The notes under the pieces are model-generated. The model saw nothing but the letters and a program-made list of their open reading frames with translations. It did not search any database and had not been told where the DNA came from. Made by a program: the position numbers and the translations under genes. A stretch of 64,000 nucleotides of DNA from Peribacillus saganii (GTDB taxonomy: Bacteria > Bacillota > Bacilli > Bacillales > DSM-1321), in contig NZ_QVTE01000003.1 in assembly GCF_003429095.1 (NCBI RefSeq), positions 1-64,000 of the forward strand, in the 5' to 3' direction. How positions within the stretch are numbered: the first letter of the stretch is position 1; each line of letters starts with the position of its first letter. Below, one piece after another: positions 54,669 to 62,794 of the stretch.

Positions 54669-54757
54669 AAAGGGGAGTAGCTTTTACAGCAAGGTCGTCA
54701 TTACGGAGCAGCAGGCTCCCGGCTTTGTTGGCAACTTAAGTTGTTAGCAAGACCTTT
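54669..54757 (+). ncRNA. yybP-ykoY manganese riboswitch
   Basis: AAAGGGGAGTAGC at the 5' side, GTCGTCATTACGGAG mid-way, then CCCGGCTTTGTTGGCAAC and AGCAAGACCTTT at the 3' side match the yybP-ykoY aptamer closely. P1 forms from AAAGG (54669-54673) and CCTTT (54753-54757). The 3' strand of P1 overlaps the left arm of the following terminator, so manganese binding should favour antitermination (ON switch), as known for this class. Confidence 0.93.
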
Positions 54758-54787
54758 ATCAATTGGTAGAGGTCTTTTTGTTTTTTT
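54749..54787 (+). terminator. Riboswitch-controlled terminator
   Basis: AAGACCT / AGGTCTT with a 14-base loop, then TTTTTGTTTTTTT-type U-tract. Left arm shared with riboswitch P1, making the two structures exclusive. Confidence 0.88.
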
Positions 54788-54799
54788 GATAAGACCCTT

Positions 54800-54834
54800 A
54801 GACTTCTGCCGCGATTGGGCAGAAGTCTTTTTTA
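54800..54834 (+). terminator. Second, independent terminator
   Basis: AGACTTCTGCC / GGCAGAAGTCT, 11 bp perfect, loop 7, then TTTTTT. It follows the riboswitch terminator by 12 bases and shares no sequence with the aptamer. Confidence 0.88.
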
Positions 54835-54872
54835 TAGGCTGCCCCGATTAAAAGAGACCAAGGAGGGTAACC

Positions 54873-55679
54873 ATGCTTTATTTTAAAACCTTTGAACTAA
54901 GTCCCCATCAAGACTGGGTTGTGTTTATCCATGGGGCAGGAGGAAGCTCATCCATATGGTATAAACAGATTAAAGAATACAAGAAATTCTATAATATCCT
55001 TTTGCTAGATTTAAGGGGGCATGGGAAGTCCAAGGACCATATAAAATCACCGCACCCATATACTTTTAATGAAGTAAGTCATGATGTTATTGAGGTATTG
55101 GATCATTTAAAAATTAATGCCGCCCATTTCATAGGAATATCTTTAGGGACCATAGTTATCCGAAACATAGTTGAATTGGTGCCTGGGAGGGTGAAATCCA
55201 TGATTTTAGGGGGAGCGGTCCTTCGTTTGAATTCCCGGGTGAAGACGCTGATGTTCCTTGGGAATATCAGTAAAAAAATAATCCCTTACATGTGGCTGTA
55301 TAAACTGTTTGCCTGGTGTCTAATGCCTAGAAAAAAGCATGAAATATCTCGCCTTTTATTCGTGGAACAGGCAAAAAAGCTCTGTCAAAAAGAGTTTATC
55401 AGATGGTTCAAGCTGACAAAAGATACAGCCCCTCTTCTGCTGGAGTTTGAAAGGAACCCAGTTGACGTTCCAACCATCTATATTATGGGTAATGAGGATT
55501 ATATGTTTCTTTTGCCGGTGGAGGAGTCAGTGAAAAGAAGTAAAAATGCATCCCTGGCAATCATTGATGACAGCGGCCATGTTTGTAATGTTGATCAGCC
55601 TCAAGCATTTAATAGAATTTCACTGGAATTCCTGCAGTGCCAAAAATCGCATCCTATGCTGGCGTCACAATCTCAATAA
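54873..55679 (+). CDS. Alpha/beta hydrolase
   Basis: A 268-residue alpha/beta-hydrolase fold enzyme. Oxyanion loop FIHGAGGSSSIWY, nucleophile elbow GISLGT (Ser90), acid likely Asp209 in MGNEDYMF, and His236 in DSGHVCNVDQP. AAGGAGGGTAACC gives a strong ribosome site. No signal peptide. Resembles MenH/esterase-type small-molecule hydrolases; substrate unknown. The only promoter seen is that of the upstream manganese riboswitch, with two terminators between. Confidence 0.9.
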   Translation: MLYFKTFELSPHQDWVVFIHGAGGSSSIWYKQIKEYKKFYNILLLDLRGHGKSKDHIKSPHPYTFNEVSHDVIEVLDHLKINAAHFIGISLGTIVIRNIVELVPGRVKSMILGGAVLRLNSRVKTLMFLGNISKKIIPYMWLYKLFAWCLMPRKKHEISRLLFVEQAKKLCQKEFIRWFKLTKDTAPLLLEFERNPVDVPTIYIMGNEDYMFLLPVEESVKRSKNASLAIIDDSGHVCNVDQPQAFNRISLEFLQCQKSHPMLASQSQ

Positions 55680-55705
55680 AAACAACGGTGAAAGGAAAGA
55701 TTATA

Positions 55706-55792
55706 TTGAATCTCTTCATGAAGGATATGTCAAGCTATATTGAAAAAGAAATTGAACAATTACAAAAAATCCTTGCTCCATTAATGAAGTAG
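55706..55792 (+). CDS. Putative 28-residue small ORF
   Basis: TTG start 7 bases after AAAGGAAAG, 27 bases past the hydrolase stop. It encodes MNLFMKDMSSYIEKEIEQLQ... ending LAPLMK, a single likely amphipathic helix. It could be a coupled small protein, or chance; an ATG four codons in is an alternative start. Confidence 0.35.
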   Translation: MNLFMKDMSSYIEKEIEQLQKILAPLMK

Positions 55793-56130
55793 GTTTCTAA
55801 ATTTCCATTTTTCACTATGCCGCTCATAGGGATTTCCCTAATCAGCCTTTCTACCTTTTATTTAAACGGACAGGCAACAAGGGAATCTTTCAAGTGACTT
55901 TCCCCGTAAGCACCAGCTAGCATAAAAGGATGTTAAGATTTATATTGTCAAAGTATCAGTACTCCAACAAAAATCGAAACTACAAATACAAGAATTAAAA
56001 TAGTTTTGACCATCCGCCACAGAGATAATTCTTAATTATTGCAGGATACAACATCTAAAACTTGACCAGTGCGAGTAAGGTAAATTTTGTTTTGCTCTTT
56101 TGTGTATTTAGTTCAATAATGTCAATAAAA
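55793..56130. other. Intergenic, no gene recognised
   Basis: AT-rich; no coding frame with a start site and no clear terminator for the hydrolase transcript. Confidence 0.4.
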
Positions 56131-56168
56131 AGGTGCGTTAATCCTGCTTGGATCAACGCACCCGAAAG
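56131..56168. repeat. Dispersed repeat family, copy j (right half as hairpin)
   Basis: AGGTGCGTTAATCC...GGATCAACGCACCCG: the GCACCC block is here present twice in opposite orientation, forming an 8-bp stem. Confidence 0.5.
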
Positions 56169-56370
56169 CTACTCACAGCCACAAAAATCAACTATTCACC
56201 ACAAAAAATGAAAATATTTCTTAAATGAACTTCAATACTCATTCGAAGGTCGATAGATTAATCTTTCGTATTGCTTTTCTTGGTGTGGCAAAAGTACACC
56301 TGTGTATTGGCAGCCTGCTACATTGTTATATGTCATTAATTATTCTCATCTTCCTCTGTTTATTCTTTGG

Positions 56371-57144
56371 TTAGGATTTATTTTTCGCCAATGACCTACT
56401 AGCAGGCGCAAACCAGCCGATTAAAGCAATAGCGACTAATACTCCATAGAAGATCAGAGTCCAAATGGTACTGTGGGGAAAATGATGATCTAAGATACCA
56501 ATATCCTCATGGGCAAGAGTAATGACAGCAAGTTTGACACCGACCCAGGCGACAATTGCATATGCAGTCGTTTCCAATGCTGGACGTTTCTCGAGAAGTT
56601 GCACAAACCAGGTTGCTGCAAACTTAATCAACACAAGGCCAGCAATACCTCCAAGAACAACTACAATAAACTGTCCACCATCCATGCCGCCGAAATTATC
56701 GAGCGGTGAATCCGGAAGACCAAGGGCAAGAGCAACCGCAGCTAGAATCGAATCAATTGCAAAAGCGAGGTCAGCTAAAGCAATTTTCCCTACTGTGGCC
56801 CAGTAACTTTTCCCAGCGGATTCCTCTTTCACATCCTTATGAATATTCTCATTTTCTTTCCCGAACCGGGCCTGAATGACATGTTTTAAGCCTAAGTATA
56901 GAAGATAAGCTGCTCCTATCGCCTGTATCTGCCAGACGTTTGCGATAAAAGAAATTGCAAATAGTGCAGCAAATCGGAAAGCGAAGGCCATAATGATTCC
57001 GTAATTTATCGCTCTTTTTTTCTGTTCTTCGGGTAAATGCTTGGCTATAACTGCTAGTACAAGGGCATTGTCAGCCGATAACAATCCTTCTAATCCAATT
57101 AGAATGAGCAATGCCCAGGCATATTCAAGCCAAATTGATTCCAT
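56371..57144 (-). CDS. TerC family metal exporter (YkoY-like)
   Basis: A 257-residue TerC/YkoY-type membrane protein with about seven helices. GLEGLLSADNALVLAVIAKHLP and ALADLAFAIDSILAAVALAL carry the two conserved acidic/asparagine motifs thought to bind metal. In Bacillus, such proteins export manganese and support metalation of secreted enzymes. Usually controlled by a yybP-ykoY riboswitch, but none is visible upstream here; the window's only one is 1.6 kb away and drives the opposite strand. GGAGAGAGGTGG precedes the ATG. Confidence 0.92.
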   Translation of the reverse strand: MESIWLEYAWALLILIGLEGLLSADNALVLAVIAKHLPEEQKKRAINYGIIMAFAFRFAALFAISFIANVWQIQAIGAAYLLYLGLKHVIQARFGKENENIHKDVKEESAGKSYWATVGKIALADLAFAIDSILAAVALALGLPDSPLDNFGGMDGGQFIVVVLGGIAGLVLIKFAATWFVQLLEKRPALETTAYAIVAWVGVKLAVITLAHEDIGILDHHFPHSTIWTLIFYGVLVAIALIGWFAPASRSLAKNKS

Positions 57145-57320
57145 CCACCTCTCTCCTTTCTAAACACAAATGTTATGTAAAAATTTTCGCTACCAATAGA
57201 ATTGCCCTCTAAGGCACAGGAAATCCCAGAGAAACGGCTTTATTAATTAGACAGCTTCTCCACTGTATTCTATTTGTCATAATAAGTATATGATTATTGA
57301 CTATTCCTATACTACGCAGT

Positions 57321-57641
57321 TTATTGATCTTCAGAATACTTACGGAATACTTTAATATGCTGCTTCTTCATGTTAAAAGTAAACTCTATGTCCCAACTAG
57401 ATTTTTTAACTTTAATAGCATCTTCTTTAAAGTAAAATACAAACACCGTATCTAATTCATGATCAACAATTAAATAATTGTGATCATTGTCCCAAAATGA
57501 GAATTCGGCATTAGTGTACAATTTCCAGCCATTGTTTAACTGGTGTTGTTTCATGTGGGGAAGCTGATTTAATTTTTCCACTTGTTTTCTCCATAATTCT
57601 CTTTGTGATTGAGATTTGTTGCTTGATTCTTCTTCAGGCAT
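57321..57641 (-). CDS. Hypothetical protein
   Basis: A 106-residue soluble protein. N-terminal third charged (EESSNKSQSQRELWRKQVEK), rest predicted beta-rich with aromatic residues (WKLYTNAEFSFWDNDHNYL). The ATG at 57641 has AAAGGA 10 bases upstream; a GTG three codons earlier is too close to it. Family not recognised. Confidence 0.65.
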   Translation of the reverse strand: MPEEESSNKSQSQRELWRKQVEKLNQLPHMKQHQLNNGWKLYTNAEFSFWDNDHNYLIVDHELDTVFVFYFKEDAIKVKKSSWDIEFTFNMKKQHIKVFRKYSEDQ

Positions 57642-57699
57642 AGTCTTCACATCCTTTCATTTTTATGATTTTAAATTTTACAACATTTGGGTACCACCT

Positions 57700-57919
57700 A
57701 ACGAAAACCTTGTGTATTACGTTTAAAGCTGTTCAAAATTTTACAATCGTAAAAGGGGTGGTATTATCACCTCTCTCTGGTTCATTGTTTGTTACATTGG
57801 ATAATAATCCATGGGGTTCCCATTCTTTAATGGATTCTTATAGAGCATCAAATGTATTCGCATCAATTCCCCCATTCAAAGTAGTTAGGGTAATTAATTC
57901 CCCCTTTTTATTAAAGTAA
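57700..57919 (-). pseudogene. Possible decayed small gene
   Basis: One minus-strand frame reads ELITLTTLNGGIDANTFDAL, stop, ESIKEWEPHGLLSNVTNNEP, then ends at a second stop. Protein-like on both sides of the first stop. No start codon. The opposite strand is also open, so confidence is low. Confidence 0.3.
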
Positions 57920-57920
57920 A

Positions 57921-58000
57921 CTTCGCATTAATTCAATAAGAAAAAAAGCCGCCTGTAGTTAAGTGGGTACTTAAGCCAAAGTACCCGTTAGTCACAAGGT
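57921..58000. repeat. Dispersed repeat family, copy k
   Basis: TTCAATAAGAAAAAAAGCCGCC, then TTAAGTGGGTACTTAAGCC, then AAAGTACCCGTTAGTCAC. GGGTACTT/AAGTACCC also forms a small hairpin. Confidence 0.6.
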
Positions 58001-58230
58001 TTTTTCACCGGTAAAAGCCGACAAAGGGTAAGCATACCCAACTTGTAAACCTTAATAATCACCTTAAATGACAAGAATTCATTATATTTCGTTGAAATTT
58101 TACAATTTTCATTCTTTTTAGGTAAAAATCCCCTAAAATTATAGGTTTGGTTTGTGGTATATTTGGGTAAAGAAATATTTTTTAATGTTTGTAACTTTAT
58201 TTCCTAAAAAAATTGTAGGAGTGATTTTAT

Positions 58231-58455
58231 ATGAACTTGGATACAATCAAGAAAATGTTACAAGATTTAATCTACTTTGATGATTGTGAAATCACCCATA
58301 CTTGTTCAAAAAGTACGCTGCCTTTTTCAATAACAGTTAAAAAAGAAAAAATGCAAAATTATTTCTTAATCACTTTCTTGAAAACAGAGCATACGGAATT
58401 TTACACTGATGTAGAATCAGCTGCCTTAACCATTAATAAATTGATAAAAAACTAG
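58231..58455 (+). CDS. Small hypothetical protein
   Basis: A 74-residue soluble protein (MNLDTIKKMLQDLIYFDDCE... ending TINKLIKN). TAGGAGTG gives a good ribosome site 8 bases upstream, and a terminator follows at 58617. Possibly an alpha/beta mini-domain; not recognised. Confidence 0.65.
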   Translation: MNLDTIKKMLQDLIYFDDCEITHTCSKSTLPFSITVKKEKMQNYFLITFLKTEHTEFYTDVESAALTINKLIKN

Positions 58456-58616
58456 AAAATAATGACACTAAGGACAAGTGGTAAATAGCAGAAAAACAAA
58501 TATAAAGAACTTAACAATTGGAATGATTACATAAATTGTGGTACAAGTTTTGAACTTACGAAACAATTGAAAAGATTATCATTATTATCAGAAAGAAGCA
58601 TCAAATACTGCACTGG

Positions 58617-58652
58617 AAAACCTCTTCCTCCCCCTCATGAAGAGGTTTTTCT
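58617..58652 (+). terminator. Intrinsic terminator
   Basis: AAAACCTCTTC / GAAGAGGTTTT, loop 11, then TTCTATC. It lies 160 bases past the preceding gene. Confidence 0.8.
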
Positions 58653-58875
58653 ATCAAATGCGTATTATTTTGATACTTATTCCACTATTCAATCAGTTAA
58701 TTTTCCCTCACCTTTGTAAACTAACAATTTTCTTAATTTTTGTAATATTTTATCTTTTATTGACGAAAACATCATACTGTCCCCTGTCTTGTGGTAGTGT
58801 GTATGTATAACATACGGCTACGCTTTTTGCCGTACATGATTGCCGAAAAACAAAGATAGGAAGGAATGGTAGGAA

Positions 58876-59070
58876 GTGGCGGAATTCCAGTACGGAGAAG
58901 AATTAAAAATGCTAATGTATGAATTAAAGATTGCTGACACAGACCCGCAAAATGCATGGGTAGTGAATGAACTGAAAATCGCGTTGGTTGAAAAACTGGG
59001 TGATTGCGACCGTGTCAAAATGAAGTTGAAATCTCTTTTTTTACGGAATTCTTCTGATACTTACTTTTAA
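58876..59070 (+). CDS. Small hypothetical protein
   Basis: A 64-residue frame starting at GTG (MAEFQYGEELKMLMYELKIA...), with AGGAAGGA about 9-16 bases before. Mostly helical and charged. No family recognised. A terminator follows at 59248. Confidence 0.5.
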   Translation: MAEFQYGEELKMLMYELKIADTDPQNAWVVNELKIALVEKLGDCDRVKMKLKSLFLRNSSDTYF

Positions 59071-59247
59071 AAAATAGACGCTTTATCCCCAGCAGAGGGA
59101 TTTTAATTAATTGTTTTCTCATTTCCAATTTTCCTCAGGTTGAAGAGAGGTGTTCCCCCCGGAATCGTATATAACATTAGTGTTTGTTGTTTCCTCTCTT
59201 CTCCTATTTTATGCTCATAATAACCTAAAGTCTTTTAAAGTAACGAT

Positions 59248-59281
59248 CGCCCATACATGATGACATGAAGGGCGTTTTTTA
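59248..59281 (+). terminator. Intrinsic terminator
   Basis: CGCCC / GGGCG with a 17-base loop containing a small CATGATGACATG fold, then TTTTTT. It follows the 64-residue ORF and overlaps the stop of the converging CPCC remnant. Confidence 0.7.
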
Positions 59282-59545
59282 TGTACTAACGTTGGAATAA
59301 TCCATTCCAGTTTTATGAGGCTTAGAACGTGTGGTACCGTCAGAATGAAGTGGTCTCCATTCTTTATCTCTATCAAAGCCTTTGTAATTCTTCATAGCTG
59401 GTATAGTTTTTAAAATTTTAGCTACTCTTCACATAAACTGCCATCATTTGGACCTAAATCTAATGCTAGATATTCAAGTTGCGTAGGGTCGTCTTCCCAA
59501 TTGCAAATATCACATATATCATAAATTACCCCGTCAATAAGGAAA
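59279..59545 (-). pseudogene. CPCC-family cysteine-rich protein remnant
   Basis: Minus strand: VIYDICDICNWEDDPTQLEY and LALDLGPNDGSLCEE match the CxxCxWEDD...GxNxxSL core of CPCC-family proteins. A stop follows, and a one-base shift leads into a plausible C-terminal tail (KTIPAMKNYKGFDRDKEW). The N-terminal CPCC motif is missing, replaced by the repeat copy at 59530-59578. Frameshifted and truncated. Confidence 0.6.
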
Positions 59546-59578
59546 AAGCCGCCTTAATATGGCAGCCTGTTCTAAAAG
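59530..59578. repeat. Dispersed repeat family, copy l
   Basis: CCGTCAATAAGGAAAAAGCCGCC...ATGGCAGC; left half well preserved. It truncates the CPCC gene. Confidence 0.6.
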
Positions 59579-59644
59579 AAAAGACTGGAAACACCCTCTT
59601 ATATTCACAGCCACCCTTCATTGTTTACATCTAAAATACATAGC

Positions 59645-59761
59645 TTAAATCTTCTTCATTACTTTTTCGATTATTTTTCCAACAGTCGTTCCAGCTTTTT
59701 TTGTTACTTGCTTCTTTATTTGCTTCTTTATTTCCTTCTTTATCATGCTCTTTAATCCCAT
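59645..59761 (-). CDS. 38-residue lysine-rich amphipathic peptide ORF
   Basis: GAGGG lies 8 bases before an ATG opening a 38-codon frame: MGLKSMIKKEIKKQIKKQ, then VTKKAGTTVGKIIEKVMKKI. Thirteen lysines and only two acidic residues give a net charge of about +11; the i/i+3/i+4 spacing of Ile/Val/Met makes an amphipathic helix. Not a fragment of anything I recognise. It could be a leaderless cationic peptide, a toxin-like membrane peptide, or chance in A-rich DNA. It lies 43 bases after the truncated NUDIX gene. Confidence 0.5.
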   Translation of the reverse strand: MGLKSMIKKEIKKQIKKQVTKKAGTTVGKIIEKVMKKI

Positions 59762-59803
59762 TCTTTTTCCCTCTTCCTATAATTACTAACCTGTCCCTTT
59801 AAT

Positions 59804-60046
59804 TCAATATGAAAATGCCAAGGATGAACTATTAACATACCTTAGATTTGAAACCTCTACCCCAACTTCTTCAGCAACTTCCCTTTTAAGCGTTCTTTCT
59901 AAGATATCTGTTGAGGTTCCTTCTTTTTCTACCTTGCCACCAACGAGAGAGAGAAATCCTCCTGTATGTTCTTCTTTTTCGCTACGTTTTATTAACAGCC
60001 ATTTTTCATTTTTGTATATGGCACCTTCAACATTAACGATAAACAT
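59804..60046 (-). CDS. NUDIX hydrolase, C-terminally truncated
   Basis: An 80-residue NUDIX domain start. The Nudix box reads GGKVEKEG...LKREVAEEVGVEV, with the REUxEExGU half exact. The usual family length is 130-160; here the frame ends at a TGA just after NSSSLAFSY, so the last two beta strands and helix are missing. Probably a pseudogene, though the catalytic box is whole. GAGG lies 8 bases before the ATG. Confidence 0.7.
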   Translation of the reverse strand: MFIVNVEGAIYKNEKWLLIKRSEKEEHTGGFLSLVGGKVEKEGTSTDILERTLKREVAEEVGVEVSNLRYVNSSSLAFSY

Positions 60047-60060
60047 TATACTTGCCTCGT

Positions 60061-60095
60061 AAAAAAAGCCTATGTTTACTTTCTACATAGGACTT
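60061..60095 (-). terminator. Terminator immediately upstream of the NUDIX gene
   Basis: CCTATGT / ACATAGG extended by AAG/CTT around a bulge; on the minus strand followed by TTTTTTT. It ends 14 bases before the NUDIX start, so transcripts from upstream would stop here. Confidence 0.75.
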
Positions 60096-60120
60096 GCATT
60101 TTCCTTTTTCAATTGTTCTG

Positions 60121-60172
60121 ATTGAACTCCCTCCTTTACTTGAAGAAAAAAGCTGCCTATTTAGGCAGCTCT
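60121..60172. repeat. Dispersed repeat family, copy m
   Basis: CTTTACTTGAAGAAAAAAGCTGCCTATTTAGGCAGC: the cleanest hairpin of the family (GCTGCCTA/TAGGCAGC). Confidence 0.65.
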
Positions 60173-60575
60173 GAATCTTGAACTTACACACCATATGGTT
60201 AAGTAAAGATCTTCACAATCTTCTTTCAAAGAAAAATCCCTATTTATTATAATAAGGGGAGGGAAATTAATTCAAATTATAAAAGAATATAGACTTTCCG
60301 CGTATATGTTTTTTGTATCTTATTTTGTTATGTGTCTTCTGAAAATTTACAAGTACATAACATCTAGTACAAATCTAATTAATATACATGCGTTATTCTA
60401 TATTTAGTGGGGATAGCGCGAGTGGCTATCATGGTATTTGGCGTAGGCGGAGCCGGTACTATTTGTTTCTTTTTGTCAAAAATTGCAGCTGTATTTCTCC
60501 CCGTTTCTCAACCTTTCTGAATTTTTTAACTTCATAAAAATCTTTTGTCATAAAAAATAAGAACTTCATTTTATT
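60173..60575. other. Intergenic, no gene recognised
   Basis: About 400 AT-rich bases with no supported coding frame. GGCGTAGGCGGAGCCGG near 60440-60456 is an isolated GC-rich spot. Confidence 0.4.
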
Positions 60576-60607
60576 AAGGCACTAATCCTTCATAGAATAG
60601 TGCCTTT
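60576..60607 (-). terminator. Hairpin downstream of the secreted-protein gene
   Basis: AAGGCACTA / TAGTGCCTT, 9 bp perfect, loop 13. On the minus strand followed by AATAAAA, a poor U-tract; on the plus strand by TATC. It lies 120 bases past the stop. Confidence 0.5.
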
Positions 60608-60724
60608 ATCTAATTGACTCTCCTACTTCGCCTTCATTTGCCGCTACTACATTTACCAATTAGGTGATCCTTTGATTTCCTCGAAAGGATGATCCGATTG
60701 AAACACCCATTGTTTAAACTTGTC

Positions 60725-61963
60725 TTATTTTATTTCCATGTAATGGGTCCGGAGAATCCCTTCCATTTCCGTCCCTTTTTTTGCTACCAGCTTACCCTTA
60801 TACACTGTCTTGCCTGTCATTAAATCGGCAATTATGAGCTGGGCCGGCGGCTGTTTCGTCTGACGGGGATAACTTTCATCTGCAGAATACAAATATATTC
60901 TACTGTTTTTAATGATAACCTTGGTATCTTCAGTATTTTTACTGGATAGGACTGGAAATTCAAATGTCTTCATCAGTTTCTTTCTGTGTATATCATATGT
61001 TTCAATTTTTAATTTCTCAGCATTTCGTTCAATAACGTATATCGCGGAATCATTATAAAATGACTCATATCCAGAATAATCAGGATTATTCAATCTACCT
61101 GTTTGAATCGTTTGTTGTTTTCCTGTTTCAAGATTATAAGCAATCAGCTCGCTCGCTCGTTTTTCCATTGTCTTGTTCCCGTAGCTGTCTGTTCCTTCTT
61201 GAACCGAATATTTTTCATAAACGATATATTTGTTTGGGTTCCTTATATTGTTTTGAGCCAATCTTTGATAATTAATAAAGCTTTCCCCAGCGTTTTCACT
61301 ATAAAAAATAAGATCGTCTGCAATGATTTTTTTGCTTGATAAATCGATGGTGTATACGTGGACTTCTTTGTCCTCAAAATCTGAATTTGTATAGGGAGCA
61401 TGCTCCGCGACCACTTTCAACATCCGGCCTACCATCTGAACATCCACTTCACCCATGTATATAATAGATCTCTTCATCGGAATTTCAATTTTAATATCAG
61501 TTCGTTCTTCATTTTCCTTGTCCAGAAGCGAAATGCTGAATGAAAAATCTTTCTTTTCGCTACTGCCCTCTTCCTTAATTGTAGCATATAACAGGAAATC
61601 TTTATCTTCATAAAAAGACGCTGATCCCCATTTCCCCCTCATGAAGGACCGGTATTTCTCCTGAAGATCTATTAATCCATATTCTCCTCTATATCCCTCG
61701 GTGAATTGTTCAATAAGCGATTGTTCACTGCTGTATTGAATCTCATTATCTACTATTTGCAGGCCTTCCGAACTTCCAAAATGGCCAGATCGGTCAAAGG
61801 ATCCAGCTAATACGATAGGCATTATTTCACTATCGTCACCTGACTCCTTCACAAATGTAAACTGTGGAAGGCTGCTTGCAGATACTGCATTCCTGATATA
61901 AAAAGTGCCAATTCCGAGCAAAACAGCGAGAGTAATTACTATTGTCTTCCAATATCGTTTCAT
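60725..61963 (-). CDS. Unknown secreted/anchored protein of the ABC operon
   Basis: A 412-residue protein with an N-terminal membrane anchor or signal (about 6-30) and a large extracytoplasmic part. Repeating beta segments such as VHVYTIDLSSKKIIADDLIF, LIAYNLETGKQQTIQTG and LIIADLMTGKTVYKGKL look like beta-propeller blades. Thirteen bases after the permease gene, last gene of the GntR-ABC operon. It may sense or cap the transporter; family not recognised. Confidence 0.8.
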   Translation of the reverse strand: MKRYWKTIVITLAVLLGIGTFYIRNAVSASSLPQFTFVKESGDDSEIMPIVLAGSFDRSGHFGSSEGLQIVDNEIQYSSEQSLIEQFTEGYRGEYGLIDLQEKYRSFMRGKWGSASFYEDKDFLLYATIKEEGSSEKKDFSFSISLLDKENEERTDIKIEIPMKRSIIYMGEVDVQMVGRMLKVVAEHAPYTNSDFEDKEVHVYTIDLSSKKIIADDLIFYSENAGESFINYQRLAQNNIRNPNKYIVYEKYSVQEGTDSYGNKTMEKRASELIAYNLETGKQQTIQTGRLNNPDYSGYESFYNDSAIYVIERNAEKLKIETYDIHRKKLMKTFEFPVLSSKNTEDTKVIIKNSRIYLYSADESYPRQTKQPPAQLIIADLMTGKTVYKGKLVAKKGTEMEGILRTHYMEIK

Positions 61964-61975
61964 TCGTTCCCCTCC

Positions 61976-62794
61976 TCACACAGTTACCTTTTTATTTAAT
62001 AGAAACCGGCTGATGACGATTGATAATGCAGTGATCAAAATAAGCAGCACGCCCTCCAGAAGCAACAGCTCTGTCGGATAGAGCATATCCTCCGCAAAAA
62101 ACGGTGCCATAAGCAGCAGTCCGGCAAAAATGATGAATAGAATCCCTATCACAATTCCCTTCCAACGGAAGCTTCTCTCGAATAATATTGCAGTAAACAG
62201 AAGGAATACAGCCATAATGCCAACGCCATACGACAGCAGGAATTGATCGAAAGAATGCGGGATAATCAAGGACAAAAACCAGAAGCTGTTCAGTGCATGA
62301 TGATAGTCTGAATAGCCAAGAAACTCCGCAGGTACCAGCGATTCAAGAATCGTCTGCTGCATCGGGAGCAGGAACAGCTGAAATGCGATCAGTCCAAGAA
62401 CCAGTAGGACAATCGCTGTAGCCTTGGCGAAAAAGATGTTGATTCGTTCAGTAGGCAGCATCAGCAGCCGGTAAATAAATGTATTTTTCCCGAACCAGTC
62501 ACGGTACCAGATCAAAAAGATATACAAAATCAATAAAGCTGCGCTTAGTGCGATCGGACCAAGGAACCATAGGCTTGTTATGATTTGCGAAAAACTGATC
62601 GTACCATGGCTACTAAGGAATTCTGCCTGTGTTATTGATTGCTCCCGCATGACCCTGCTTGCTTCACTTACATAACTTTTTGACCTTACAACAACACCGG
62701 CAAATTGTGAAACTGCTACAATCGCTAATAGTGATGCAAATAATTTTGATGCTCTGTTTATTTCGAAATTTACCAATTTAAGAAAACGGTTCAT
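61976..62794 (-). CDS. ABC transporter permease (YtrC/D-like)
   Basis: A 272-residue membrane protein with six helices (about 17-35, 75-98, 125-145, 180-205, 212-235, 240-262). Start overlaps the ATPase stop by 4 bases. Belongs with YtrB-type ATPases in envelope-stress-linked exporters; substrate unknown. Confidence 0.88.
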   Translation of the reverse strand: MNRFLKLVNFEINRASKLFASLLAIVAVSQFAGVVVRSKSYVSEASRVMREQSITQAEFLSSHGTISFSQIITSLWFLGPIALSAALLILYIFLIWYRDWFGKNTFIYRLLMLPTERINIFFAKATAIVLLVLGLIAFQLFLLPMQQTILESLVPAEFLGYSDYHHALNSFWFLSLIIPHSFDQFLLSYGVGIMAVFLLFTAILFERSFRWKGIVIGILFIIFAGLLLMAPFFAEDMLYPTELLLLEGVLLILITALSIVISRFLLNKKVTV

